NCBI GenBank assembly: GCA_035285595.1
Contig: JAYKGV010000003.1
Coordinates: 1-64,000 of the forward strand
Direction of reading: 5' to 3'
Length of the DNA stretch: 64,000 nucleotides
Source of the DNA: VGJW01 sp035285595
GTDB lineage: Bacteria > Cyanobacteriota > Sericytochromatia > S15B-MN24 > VGJW01
In this document: positions 51,368-60,049 of the stretch, piece after piece
How positions within the stretch are numbered: position 1 is the stretch's first letter
Layout: every line of letters starts with the position of its first letter
The notes under the pieces: generated by a model
What the model was told of the DNA's origin: nothing
Databases searched by the model: none
The model's input: only the letters and a program-made list of their open reading frames with translations
Translations under genes and position numbers: made by a program

Positions 51368-51474
51368 GATAAGGGAAATTAACATTGAAGATATTCCCGA
51401 TGTGCGTCAGTTGGTCGATTTTCGTAGCGACAGCATGGCGTGGATTCCGTTTTCTACTTCGAAAGGTTTTTCTT

Positions 51475-52110
51475 GTGACAGGCAGGTCGCTCGGGCTTTT
51501 GTCGGTCCTTTTCTCCTCGGTGCTCGCGGCGTGCGGCCAGTCTCCTCCTTCCCGGCCTGCAGCGACGACGCAGACAGCCGCCCGTCCCGCGGAACCGCAG
51601 GGAGATCTTCAGGCTCAGGGCATGTTTCGCCCGACTTATATCGAAGCTCTGGTCACCGAGGTCTTTGCGAACTACGACCACAACCGCAACGGCTACATCG
51701 AATTGGAAAAGCCGGACGGTTTCTGGCGCGGTATCTTTCACCGTGACGAGCGTTTCCGTCGCGAGGGTCATGCGTCCTCGGGCGTTTCGGTGCTCACGAT
51801 GCGGGACCTCTTCTATCACGCGGATCGAGATCAGGACATGAAAGTCACGCGTTCCGAGTTGGACGCCCAGATCAAGACGTTTGACGTCAATGGCAACGGG
51901 ATTCTGGACGCCCGCTCGCTTTGGCAATGGGTGATCTTGCGGCCGGATCAGGAGTACGAAAGGTTCATGGCGCGCTACCGGGAGCAGGTGGTACGCCGGG
52001 ATCCGCCGGAGCCTTCCCGTCCCATAGGGACCCCCGTGCCGGCGCCGACCGTACAGCCGTCCGCAGCGCCTTCCGGACCGCCGGTCATCGGCGTCCCGCG
52101 CATGCCCTGA
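51475..52110 (+). CDS. EF-hand calcium-binding lipoprotein
   Basis: 211 residues from a GTG with AAAGG upstream; this start gives a compact signal and lipobox (LLSVLFSSVLAACG). Three EF-hand loops are seen: DHNRNGYIELEK, DRDQDMKVTRSE and DVNGNGILDARS, spaced about 35-55 residues apart, with canonical acidic ligands in the first and third. The C-terminus is Pro-rich. Calcium sensing or buffering at the envelope is likely. The stretch before the start (51368-51474) is AT-rich and probably holds a promoter, but no clear match is seen. Its stop lies 3 bases before the MFS GTG. Confidence 0.8.
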   Translation: MTGRSLGLLSVLFSSVLAACGQSPPSRPAATTQTAARPAEPQGDLQAQGMFRPTYIEALVTEVFANYDHNRNGYIELEKPDGFWRGIFHRDERFRREGHASSGVSVLTMRDLFYHADRDQDMKVTRSELDAQIKTFDVNGNGILDARSLWQWVILRPDQEYERFMARYREQVVRRDPPEPSRPIGTPVPAPTVQPSAAPSGPPVIGVPRMP

Positions 52111-52113
52111 GCA

Positions 52114-53304
52114 GTGGCCGGCGGCTCCGGACCACCCTTCCGCCTCGACCGACTCGATCTCATCGCCTGCACACAGGCCGCGGCTGTGCACGCCGCATTG
52201 CCCGTACTGCCGCTGGTCGCGCGCAGTGCAGGGGGCGGGACGGCCACCGTCAGTGCGATGGTCACGGCGTCGATGCTTGCGGGACTCGCGACCCAGCTTC
52301 CCGGAGGATGGTGGTCCGATCGCGTAGGGCGCCGGCCGGTCCTGCTGGTGGGCCTGTGGCTTCACGCTTCGGTTGCGGCACTTTTCCTGCTTGGTGCGGG
52401 TGGACTTGGCGGATTGGTGCCGCTGCGCGCCCTTGAGGGCGTGGCCGCGGCCCTGTCCACGACGTCCGCCTTGGCCTTGGCGGCTGAAGCCGTCGGGCCT
52501 GGCGAAAGGGGCCGCCGCGTGGCCCGCCTGGCCGGTGCCCAGAGTGCGGGTTACGCCTTGGGGCCCGCCCTCGGTGTCCCATTTCTGGCCTGGGGCTACC
52601 AAGGCACTTTCGCTGCCGCGCTTTGCCTCGCGATCCTGTCGTTGCTGCTGCTGCCAGGTCTGAAGGAGAGGTCGGACGGTATCGTGGATCAGGATGAGAC
52701 GCGCCCGGATCGCGGCGTGTTTCCCGAGGTTGCGGCCACCCCTGACTGGCCGGTCGTCGCCATGTTGGCCTGGCGGGCCTTGGGAGGCGGGCTGGTGGTC
52801 GGCATGTATGAGGCGACCTGGGCGGATTACATGGTCGCACGTGGGGCAGGGGGGGCGCTGATCAGTGCCTCGTGGGCCATATTCGCCCTTCCTCCGCTTC
52901 TCTTCGCCCCTTGGGTGGGCCGCCAGCTGGATCGGATGGGCGCCTCGCGCCCTCTCGTGGTCGGTTCGGGCTTGCAGGCCATCGCGCTTGCCACCTATCC
53001 CTTCTGGCCTGGACCCGCTTGGCCTTTGGCCGGTTGTGTTCTCGAGGGTCTGGGCTTCGCTTGGTCGATGCCGGCCCACCAGGTGCTTTCCGTTCAGGCG
53101 GCACCTGCGGCGGTGCGTGGACGCATTCTGGGCTTCTTGGGGGCCTGCTTCACGGCAGGTGTCGTGGCCGGAGCGTGGTTCTTTCCATGGTTCGAGGCGC
53201 TCTTTCCCGGTCGGATGTTTTTTGTTGCGGCCTTGGCCCTCATGCTTCCGGCGCTGCCCTTCATGCTCTTGCGCCGTCTTCCGGTCCGTTACCCCATTTC
53301 CTGA
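52114..53304 (+). CDS. MFS transporter
   Basis: 396 residues with about 12 membrane segments, GTG start. Family signs: QLPGGWWSDRVGRRPVLLVG after segment 2, LVPLRALEGVAAALSTTSAL in segment 4, and the second-half repeat WVGRQLDRMGASRPLVVGSG. It belongs to the general DHA1/permease type; the substrate cannot be read. It begins 3 bases after the EF-hand lipoprotein stop and is followed 15 bp later by the sugar dehydrogenase, so all three may be cotranscribed. Confidence 0.87.
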   Translation: MAGGSGPPFRLDRLDLIACTQAAAVHAALPVLPLVARSAGGGTATVSAMVTASMLAGLATQLPGGWWSDRVGRRPVLLVGLWLHASVAALFLLGAGGLGGLVPLRALEGVAAALSTTSALALAAEAVGPGERGRRVARLAGAQSAGYALGPALGVPFLAWGYQGTFAAALCLAILSLLLLPGLKERSDGIVDQDETRPDRGVFPEVAATPDWPVVAMLAWRALGGGLVVGMYEATWADYMVARGAGGALISASWAIFALPPLLFAPWVGRQLDRMGASRPLVVGSGLQAIALATYPFWPGPAWPLAGCVLEGLGFAWSMPAHQVLSVQAAPAAVRGRILGFLGACFTAGVVAGAWFFPWFEALFPGRMFFVAALALMLPALPFMLLRRLPVRYPIS

Positions 53305-53318
53305 GCGAGGTCGTGCAG

Positions 53319-54581
53319 ATGTCCCGCCGTTTGACCCTGGTTGCCATCGTATCGAGCCTCGTGCTGCTCGGAGCCCTGTCGCTCCAGGCTTTCGTCCTGG
53401 TTCCGCAGGCCAACGCCAAGCCGCAACTGCCCGCCCTGCGGCCAGCAGATCCTGATGCCTTGCGCCGGGCCCGCCTCGAGCTCGTGGCCCGCTCGACCGG
53501 CCAACCGGTGGCCTTTGCGGCGCCGGCCGGAGCCGCGACGGGCGAAGGCTGGCTGGTCGAGAAGTCAGGTCGTTTGCGTACCGTTGCTGCGGCGGGCCTT
53601 GGAAATCGGCCTATCCTCGACCTTTCGGCGGAGGTGTCCGGCGGGGGAGAACAAGGGCTGCTGGGCCTCGCCTTCCATCCGCACTTCATGTCGGATGGAA
53701 GGTTCTACACGAACCATACGGACAAGGCCGGTGATTCGGTGGTCACGGCGTGGCGGGTCGCGCGTCCGACGACGTGGGCGGGAGGCGTGGAGGGTCGTCC
53801 CCTGCCGCAGGTGCGTCGGGAGGCTCGGTTGCTGCGGGTTCATCAGCCCTTCTCCAACCACAACGGGGGGCATCTGGCCTTTGGTCCCGATGGTCGACTC
53901 TACGTCGGCTTCGGCGACGGGGGAGCGGCCTTTGATCCCTTGGGGCATGCGCAGAACCCCTCCAGCTTGCTCGGCAAGCTGGTGGCACTGGACGTCGAGG
54001 TCCCGGACCCGAGGCCCGTCCTCGTGGCCTCGGGCCTGCGCAATCCGTGGTCGTTCACCTTCGACCGCGTGACCGGAGACTGCTGGATCGCCGACGTGGG
54101 ACAGAACCGCTGGGAAGAGGTGAACCACGTGACCTTCGCCACTTTGGCCGGTCGCAATTTCGGCTGGAGCCGCGTGGAGGGAAGAGGCCATTGCGTGGGC
54201 CCGAGGTCGGCGTGCGAGGATCCGGCGTTCACCGCCCCGGTCTGGGAATATGCCCATGAGCGTGGGTGCAGTGTCACGGGAGGCGTGGCTTATCGTGGTC
54301 GGCTCGTGCCGTGGCTTCGTGGTCGCTATCTCTTCAGCGACTATTGCACGGCCTTCGTCCACGTCTTGAGAATGGAAGCGGGCCAAGTGGTGGAAGCGGA
54401 GGATGCCTCGCCTTGGTTCAAGGCGGTCGAGGCCACGCGTATCACGGCGCTCGCCGAAGATGCGGCGGGCGAGGTCATCGTGCTGGGGCAGGACGGTGGC
54501 GTCTGGCGCCTGGTTCCAGCAGCCCGGCCGCGCAAGGGAGCCACCCTGCAGCGGACAGATGGGATGCGGGTGGGATCCTGA
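53319..54581 (+). CDS. PQQ-type soluble glucose/sorbosone dehydrogenase-like protein
   Basis: 420 residues from the ATG at 53319, with a membrane-anchor or signal segment (TLVAIVSSLVLLGALSLQAF). The rest is the six-bladed propeller of the GSDH/Asd family: SGGGEQGLLGLAFHPHF, FSNHNGGHLAFGPDGRLYVGF, GLRNPWSFTFDRVTGDCWIA, DVGQNRWEEVNHV and YSFSDYC-like RYLFSDYC. Relatives oxidise aldoses with pyrroloquinoline quinone in the periplasm. No pqq genes are in the window and the catalytic His could only be placed approximately (within FSNHNGGHL). Substrate unknown. Confidence 0.9.
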   Translation: MSRRLTLVAIVSSLVLLGALSLQAFVLVPQANAKPQLPALRPADPDALRRARLELVARSTGQPVAFAAPAGAATGEGWLVEKSGRLRTVAAAGLGNRPILDLSAEVSGGGEQGLLGLAFHPHFMSDGRFYTNHTDKAGDSVVTAWRVARPTTWAGGVEGRPLPQVRREARLLRVHQPFSNHNGGHLAFGPDGRLYVGFGDGGAAFDPLGHAQNPSSLLGKLVALDVEVPDPRPVLVASGLRNPWSFTFDRVTGDCWIADVGQNRWEEVNHVTFATLAGRNFGWSRVEGRGHCVGPRSACEDPAFTAPVWEYAHERGCSVTGGVAYRGRLVPWLRGRYLFSDYCTAFVHVLRMEAGQVVEAEDASPWFKAVEATRITALAEDAAGEVIVLGQDGGVWRLVPAARPRKGATLQRTDGMRVGS

Positions 54582-54630
54582 ACCCTTCCCAAATGCTCCA
54601 TCCGGTCCCCCCAAGGGGCTCTCATCTCGC

Positions 54631-54636
54631 TACCAT
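54631..54636 (+). promoter_or_regulatory. -10 element for the LolA-like gene
   Basis: TACCAT with a predicted start near 54643, leaving a leader of about 19 nt that contains GGGGAGG before the TTG at 54662. This supports the TTG start over the ATG at 54635, which overlaps the element. Confidence 0.4.
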
Positions 54637-54661
54637 GCAGCCGAACCAGGGGAGGTCAGCA

Positions 54662-55396
54662 TTGCGCGCACGTCGGTCGATCGGGTCTCTCTGGCTTGCT
54701 GCACGATGCGCGTCGGCCTTCCCCATCGTCGTGATCGCCTTGGCCCAACCCGCAGGAGCCTCTCCTCCTGCCGTGGTCGAGTCCGCACCTGCGGCCGCGG
54801 CTCGTCGAGACCCCGTCGTTCGCAAATTCCTCACGATGGCCGCGACGGCACACAGATTCCGAGGCAAGGTCCGTGTCAAGGTATGGAAAGGGAACGAATC
54901 GGCGACGATGCTTCTTGACCTGGCTCTGGAGAAGCCCGATCGGACGGCCTACACCATTGTTTCTTCAGATCGCACTCCAGACGCCGCAGGAACCCGCATC
55001 GTCTGGTTCGGGGAGCGTGACGTTCACGTGCGCACCAAATTCTTCGGATTCCCCCTGTCGTTGACGTTGCCGCTCGACGATCCTCGGCTCAAGGATTTCA
55101 GGGGGGATGATCATCGGGATCTGGCCATCACTCGGGTGTTCGAACAGCTCGAGCGACCCGCGTGCCGGCTCGGTCTCCTGTCGTCCGGCACCTGGCAACA
55201 GCGTCCCGTGACTCGCCTCTGGCTGGATGGGCCCGGCCAGCCTCGTGGGATCACCCACCAGATTTTCTGGCTTGACGATGCCGATGGCTTGCCGCGGATG
55301 CGCCAGATGTATGAGGGCGACCGGATCGTCTACCAGCTTGAGGTCCTCCGGGGCGAGGTGGATGGGAGCCTGCCCCCGAATCATTTCCGGCCCTGA
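54662..55396 (+). CDS. exported LolA/LolB-like beta protein
   Basis: 244 residues from a TTG with an excellent GGGGAGG seven bases upstream; signal peptide (SIGSLWLAARCASAFPIVVI then LAQPAGASPP). The mature part begins with a helix (DPVVRKFLTMAATAHRFRGK) and has curved beta strands (VRVKVWKGNESATMLLDLAL, EKPDRTAYTIVSS, RIVWFGERDVHVRTKFFG), as in LolA/LolB/outer-membrane lipoprotein-sorting folds, including the pattern in which a lipid-binding sheet is capped by hydrophobic residues. Similarity is not strong enough to claim a lipoprotein carrier. The following MMPL transporter may be its partner in lipid export, since LolA-like proteins are often encoded with MMPL transporters. Confidence 0.65.
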   Translation: MRARRSIGSLWLAARCASAFPIVVIALAQPAGASPPAVVESAPAAAARRDPVVRKFLTMAATAHRFRGKVRVKVWKGNESATMLLDLALEKPDRTAYTIVSSDRTPDAAGTRIVWFGERDVHVRTKFFGFPLSLTLPLDDPRLKDFRGDDHRDLAITRVFEQLERPACRLGLLSSGTWQQRPVTRLWLDGPGQPRGITHQIFWLDDADGLPRMRQMYEGDRIVYQLEVLRGEVDGSLPPNHFRP

Positions 55397-55410
55397 CCGG
55401 GGACCCTCGG

Positions 55411-55416
55411 TATCAT
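55411..55416 (+). promoter_or_regulatory. -10 element for the MMPL gene
   Basis: TATCAT is placed so that transcription starts about 20 nt before AGGAG and the ATG at 55442, which supports that start over the in-frame ATG at 55415. Confidence 0.35.
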
Positions 55417-55441
55417 GGACGGCACGCGCAGGAGACCGGCC

Positions 55442-57748
55442 ATGATCGAATCTTCCCTCGAGCCTTGGGCGGCCCGGGCAGGTCACTGGCTGTTGGCTCG
55501 CCGGAGGCAGGTTCTCCTGGTGTGGGGAGCGCTCCTGCTGCTCGGTGCGCTGGCCGCGCTGCGTCTCCCCCAGGTCCTCTTCCAGGGGTCTCTGGCAATT
55601 CCCGGGAGTGCCTCCGAAGGGGTCGAGGTCCTGCTGCGGGATCGCTTCGCCTCTCCCTATGCCAAGCACGGCCTCGTGGTCTTGAACGTGCCGAACTTGA
55701 CGATCGAAGATCCCCGCCTGGGAAGCCTGCTGGATCGGATCCCGCAGGCCTTGGCCCGTGTCCCCGGGGTCTGGCGGGTCACAGGGTGGCGCGACCGGCG
55801 TGATGCCCGGTTTCTCTCCCCGGACCGAGCAACGACCTTGTGGATGGTCGGCTTCAAGGTTTCCGACAGCAAGGCGGAACAACTGCTCATCCCGGAGGTG
55901 CGCCGTGTTCTCGAGCCCTTGAGAAAGGAGCTGGCGTTGGCGGTGCCCGGCAGTCGACTGGTGCTGACGGGCCGGGCGACGATGCTTCACGATATCGATC
56001 ACCACAGTGCACGAGACGCCGAGATCGGCGAACTGCGTGCGCTTCCGCTCACTGCTTTCATCTTGATCGTGGCGTTCGGAGCCTTGGCTGCGGCAGGCAT
56101 TCCTCTTGTCGTGGCCCTGGTCGGTACGCTCGTCGCCCTGGGGTTGTCATGGGTGGCTGCACAGGTTTTCACCTTGTCCGCGATGCTGCAGAACATCGTG
56201 TCCATGATGGGACTCGCTGTGGGCATCGATTACAGCCTCCTGCTCGTCAGTCGATTTCGTGAAGCCCTCGTCCATCACCCCCCCCGCGAGGCTGCCGTGT
56301 GGACGCTTTCGCGGACCGGTCCCGCCATCGTGGTGTCGGCTCTGGCTGTCGTGGTGGCGTTGTCGGGGCTTTGGCTCTCTCCCATGGTTGAACTACGAAG
56401 TATCGCGGTGGGGGGCATGCTGGTCGTCATCGTGGCAGCCTTGGGCAGCCTCACGCTCGTTCCCGTCCTGCTTGCGATGTTAGGCCCGAACATCGACTGG
56501 CCGAGACGCCTCGTCCCTCCCGAGGGTCGGGCCTGGGTCCGCCGTGGCTGGTATCGCTTGACGCAGGGCCTCCTGACCCGGCCTTGGCGGACGATGCTGG
56601 GCGCTGTGTCCATGTTGGCGCTTCTCATCTGGCCCCTGAACGATTTGCGGCTGGGATTCGGCAGTACGACGTGGTTGCCGGCAGCCATGGAGAGCCGGCA
56701 AGGCATCGACCTGCTCGAGGAGATGGGGCCCCGGAACGCCATGCTTCCGATCCAGATTGTCGTCGAGGCGACCGATGGCAAGCCGGCTCTCTGGGTCGGC
56801 CATCTCCCTGCGCTGCACGCTTGGGCCAGGGCATTGTCACGCCGCGAGGGCATCGCGGACGTCCTATCGCCTATGCATCTGCGGGCAGGCATGAGCCTTG
56901 CCGAGACGATGGTGATGTACAGAAATCCCGACAAGGCCTTGGAACGCATGCCCGAAATCCGTGAGGCCTTTGTGAGTCGAGACGGTACGGCCATTTGGTT
57001 TCAAGTGCTGCCTGCCCGGGACCTTGGCCTTGAGGGTGCGCAAGCCCTCAGCAGAGCTCTTGCACGCGAAGGCCCGCCTGTGGGATTTCGCGTGCAAGTC
57101 GGGGGAGAGCCCCAGTATTACAACGATTTCGACGACCACATGGGTCGTGCATTCCTAAGGGCGCTTCTGCTGGTGCTTGGTGTGACCCTGCTGGTGCTGG
57201 GCCTGGCTTTCCGCTCGATTCTGGTTCCTGTCAAGGCGATCCTCATGAATTTGCTTGCCGTGGGTGCCTCCTACGGTGTGCTCGTGGCAGTCTTCCAGCA
57301 TGGGATCGGATTGTCCTGGCTCGGCATGGATGAACCGCTCGAAGCCATCCCGCGTACGATTCCCATCATTATTTTTTGCATTACTTTCGGCTTGTCGATG
57401 GACTATGAGGTATTCCTTCTGAGCCGGATTCGCGAGGCATGGGTCGTCCACGGTGATAATCGCAGGGCTGTTGCCGAGGGTCTTGCGGCCACAGGGGGGC
57501 TGATCACCAGTGCCGCGGCCATCATGGTGGTGGTGTTCGGCTGCTTTGCGTGGGCCGAGGTCGCCATTGTGAAGATGATCGGACTGGGACTCGCAGTGGC
57601 GGTCCTGCTGGATGCCACGGTGATCCGGGTGATGCTGGTGCCGGCCTTCATGACCTTGGCCGGACGATGGAACTGGTGGCCCGGGGATCGCCCCGTGCTA
57701 CGATCCATGGCACAGGAGGTGCCTCATGACCCCCAGCGTGCCAGATAG
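55442..57748 (+). CDS. MMPL/RND-family transporter
   Basis: 768 residues from the ATG at 55442 (AGGAG upstream), with two repeats of one plus five membrane segments. First segment LLARRRQVLLVWGALLLLGA, periplasmic domain (about 45-190), segments 2-6 (about 200-360) with QNIVSMMGLAVGIDYSLLLVSRFREA, a second soluble domain (about 400-560) and segments 8-12 with TFGLSMDYEVFLLSRIREAW. The GIDYSLL and SMDYEVFL motifs carry the Asp used for proton coupling in MMPL proteins. Relatives export lipids, including hopanoids and mycobacterial lipids. The substrate here is unknown. It overlaps sodC by 23 bp. Confidence 0.93.
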   Translation: MIESSLEPWAARAGHWLLARRRQVLLVWGALLLLGALAALRLPQVLFQGSLAIPGSASEGVEVLLRDRFASPYAKHGLVVLNVPNLTIEDPRLGSLLDRIPQALARVPGVWRVTGWRDRRDARFLSPDRATTLWMVGFKVSDSKAEQLLIPEVRRVLEPLRKELALAVPGSRLVLTGRATMLHDIDHHSARDAEIGELRALPLTAFILIVAFGALAAAGIPLVVALVGTLVALGLSWVAAQVFTLSAMLQNIVSMMGLAVGIDYSLLLVSRFREALVHHPPREAAVWTLSRTGPAIVVSALAVVVALSGLWLSPMVELRSIAVGGMLVVIVAALGSLTLVPVLLAMLGPNIDWPRRLVPPEGRAWVRRGWYRLTQGLLTRPWRTMLGAVSMLALLIWPLNDLRLGFGSTTWLPAAMESRQGIDLLEEMGPRNAMLPIQIVVEATDGKPALWVGHLPALHAWARALSRREGIADVLSPMHLRAGMSLAETMVMYRNPDKALERMPEIREAFVSRDGTAIWFQVLPARDLGLEGAQALSRALAREGPPVGFRVQVGGEPQYYNDFDDHMGRAFLRALLLVLGVTLLVLGLAFRSILVPVKAILMNLLAVGASYGVLVAVFQHGIGLSWLGMDEPLEAIPRTIPIIIFCITFGLSMDYEVFLLSRIREAWVVHGDNRRAVAEGLAATGGLITSAAAIMVVVFGCFAWAEVAIVKMIGLGLAVAVLLDATVIRVMLVPAFMTLAGRWNWWPGDRPVLRSMAQEVPHDPQRAR
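57696..57704 (+). promoter_or_regulatory. extended -10 promoter for sodC inside the MMPL gene end
   Basis: TGCTACGAT, an extended -10 about 21 bp before the sodC ATG, with AGGAGG in between. It would let sodC be expressed independently of the MMPL gene. Confidence 0.4.
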
Positions 57749-58307
57749 GTCATCCTTGTCTCGCGTCGTTCCAGCCTTGCTTCTTGTCAGTTCCTTGACC
57801 ATGCTCGGCGGTTGCGATGAGGTCAGGGCCATCGCCGAGGCCCCGATGCGTTCCTCGGCGAACGAGGAAATCGGCAGAGCCGTCCTGCGCGAGTTCGGGG
57901 CGGGGGTTCAGATTTCCCTTGAAGTCAAGGGCCTCAAACCCGGGAGACACGGCTTTCACCTGCACAAGGTCGGTCAGTGCCTGCCCCCGGACTTCCTGTC
58001 CGCCGGCTCTCATCTCAATCCGGAGGGGCGGGAGCACGGGCGACGCAATCCCCGTGGACATCATCTGGGTGACTTGCCCAATCTCGAAATTGGTCCCGGC
58101 GGAACCGGAAGCATCGTGGTCATGGTGCCCGGCGTGACCTTGCGCGAGGGACCCCACACGCTGATGGACAACGATGGGACGTCGCTCGTCATCCACGCGG
58201 ATCCCGACGACGAGACCACGGAGCCCGTCGGCAAGGCCGGCCCGCGTATTGCCTGTGGCACCATTCTTGAGTTGTTGCCTGCGATCCGCACCGAAGCCAA
58301 GCCCTAG
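57726..58307 (+). CDS. sodC: Cu-Zn superoxide dismutase, lipoprotein
   Basis: 193 residues. Lipoprotein signal (LLLVSSLTMLGGC), then a SodC domain. Copper and zinc ligands are visible in GRHGFHLHKVGQC, SAGSHLNPEGREHGRRNPRG, HHLGDLPN and SLVIHADPDDETTEP; the disulphide Cys pair is in HKVGQC and RIACGTILEL. It removes superoxide at the envelope. Overlaps the 3' end of the MMPL gene and precedes glnS by 22 bp. With dps downstream it gives an oxidative-stress flavour to this end. Confidence 0.94.
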   Translation: MTPSVPDRSSLSRVVPALLLVSSLTMLGGCDEVRAIAEAPMRSSANEEIGRAVLREFGAGVQISLEVKGLKPGRHGFHLHKVGQCLPPDFLSAGSHLNPEGREHGRRNPRGHHLGDLPNLEIGPGGTGSIVVMVPGVTLREGPHTLMDNDGTSLVIHADPDDETTEPVGKAGPRIACGTILELLPAIRTEAKP

Positions 58308-58328
58308 GCCCCTGGAAACAGTATTCCG

Positions 58329-60029
58329 ATGAAGCAGGATTCGATGGTTCAAGGCTCAGGTGAGGCTCTCGAGGCCCCCCGCGACTTCGTGCGGCAGATC
58401 GTCGACGAAGACGTGGCCTCGGGCAAGCACTCGGGCAGGGTCGCCACTCGGTTCCCTCCCGAGCCCAACGGTTATCTGCACTTGGGTCATGCCAAGTCCA
58501 TCTGTCTCAACTTCGGCATCGCCCAGGAATTCGGTGGCGTCTGTCATCTGCGTTTCGATGACACCAACCCGGCCAAGGAAAATCAGGAGTATGTCGATGC
58601 CATCCAGCGGGATGTTCGCTGGCTGGGGTTCGAATGGGGACCTCATCTTTACTATGCCTCGGACTACTTCGAGGCCATGCTGGACCAGGCGCGCCAGTTG
58701 ATTCGTGCGGGTCTGGCCTACGTCTGTCAGCTGTCGCCGGATGACATGCGCACGTACCGCGGCACCCCGACCGAGCCCGGCCGCGACAGTCCCTACCGCG
58801 ATCGGACCGTGGCGGAGAATCTGACGCTCTTCGAGCAGATGGTGGCAGGCGCGTTCGAGGAAGGTGCCTGCACGTTGCGCGCCCGAATCGACATGGCGTC
58901 TCCGAACCTCAACTTGCGTGATCCTGCCATCTACCGCATCAAGCGGGCGCATCACCATCGCACGGGCGAGCAATACGTGGTGTACCCCATGTATGACTTC
59001 GCACATTGCGTCTCGGATGCGTTGGAACGCATCACGCATTCGGTCTGTACTCTGGAGTTCGAGGACCATCGTCCCCTTTATGACTGGTTTCTCGATCATC
59101 TCGAGGTACCGGCCCATCCCCAGCAAATCGAGTTTGCCAGGCTCAACATGACCTACGTCATGATGAGCAAGCGCAAATTGCTGCAGTTGGTTCAAGATGG
59201 GCACGTGCGGGGCTGGGACGATCCGAGGATGCCCACGATTTCCGGGATCCGTCGACGGGGCTATCCTGCGGCTGCCGTTCGAGCCTTCTGCGAATCGATT
59301 GGGGTTTCAAAGGCTAACAGCATCGTTCATTACGAACATCTGGAACACTACGTGCGCCAGGAACTCAATGTTCGTGCCCAGCGGGTCATGGCGGTACTCG
59401 AGCCCTTGAGGGTCGTGATCGAGAATTATCCCGAAGGTCAGGTCGAGTGGTTCGAGGCAGAGAATAACCCCGAGGATCCTGAAGCAGGAACTCGCCAGGT
59501 GCCCTTCGGACGTGAAATCTGGATCGAGCGTGGTGATTTTGCGGAGACGCCTCCCCCCAAGTGGTTCAGGTTGTCACCAGGGCGAGAGATTCGTCTCAAG
59601 CACGCCTACTACATCACGTGTCGCGAGGTTGTGAAGGATGCCGCTGGACAGGTGGTGGAGCTGCGCTGCACGTATGACCCCGAATCGAGAGGCGGCGGAA
59701 CCCCGGATGGTCGGGTCGTGCGCGGGACCTCGCACTGGGTATCCGTGGCGCATGGGGTGTCGGCCGAGATTCGACACTACGAACATCTCTTCAGGAAGCC
59801 TCATGGCATGGATGAAGGCGAGGATCTGGGAGAGGCCGTGAATCCCGACTCCTTGCGCATCTACGAGAGCGTGCTCGAACCGGAGGCTGCCGGTCTGCAG
59901 CCGGGCACTTCGGTCCAGTTCCTGAGACAGGGTTATTACTGTGTCGACCCCGACAGTCGACCTGAGCGGCCTGTTTACAATCGGACCGTCGGTCTCAGGG
60001 ACACCTGGGCCAAGCTCTCTCGGCACTGA
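58329..60029 (+). CDS. glnS: glutaminyl-tRNA synthetase
   Basis: Charges tRNA-Gln directly with glutamine. 566 residues, normal length. Class I motifs RFPPEPNGYLHLGHAKSICL (HIGH) and VMMSKRKLLQL (KMSKS). The GlnRS-type pattern is supported by RFDDTNPAKENQEYVDAIQR and RAFCESIGVSKANSIV, and the C-terminal beta-barrel anticodon-binding domains (about 340-560) are complete. Many bacteria lack GlnRS and use GatCAB amidation; its presence is phylogenetically informative. It is flanked by sodC and a YihY-family gene. Confidence 0.96.
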   Translation: MKQDSMVQGSGEALEAPRDFVRQIVDEDVASGKHSGRVATRFPPEPNGYLHLGHAKSICLNFGIAQEFGGVCHLRFDDTNPAKENQEYVDAIQRDVRWLGFEWGPHLYYASDYFEAMLDQARQLIRAGLAYVCQLSPDDMRTYRGTPTEPGRDSPYRDRTVAENLTLFEQMVAGAFEEGACTLRARIDMASPNLNLRDPAIYRIKRAHHHRTGEQYVVYPMYDFAHCVSDALERITHSVCTLEFEDHRPLYDWFLDHLEVPAHPQQIEFARLNMTYVMMSKRKLLQLVQDGHVRGWDDPRMPTISGIRRRGYPAAAVRAFCESIGVSKANSIVHYEHLEHYVRQELNVRAQRVMAVLEPLRVVIENYPEGQVEWFEAENNPEDPEAGTRQVPFGREIWIERGDFAETPPPKWFRLSPGREIRLKHAYYITCREVVKDAAGQVVELRCTYDPESRGGGTPDGRVVRGTSHWVSVAHGVSAEIRHYEHLFRKPHGMDEGEDLGEAVNPDSLRIYESVLEPEAAGLQPGTSVQFLRQGYYCVDPDSRPERPVYNRTVGLRDTWAKLSRH

Positions 60030-60049
60030 GCCGGAGATCGGGCACGTCC

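Noticed and set aside
51454..53079. Minus-strand open frame of 541 codons opposite the EF-hand and MFS genes
   Set aside because: Composition is Arg/Gln/Gly-rich without fold; both plus-strand genes have clear motifs.
54635..54637. ATG as start of the LolA-like gene
   Set aside because: It overlaps a -10-like TACCAT and has no Shine-Dalgarno, whereas the TTG at 54662 has GGGGAGG at the right distance.
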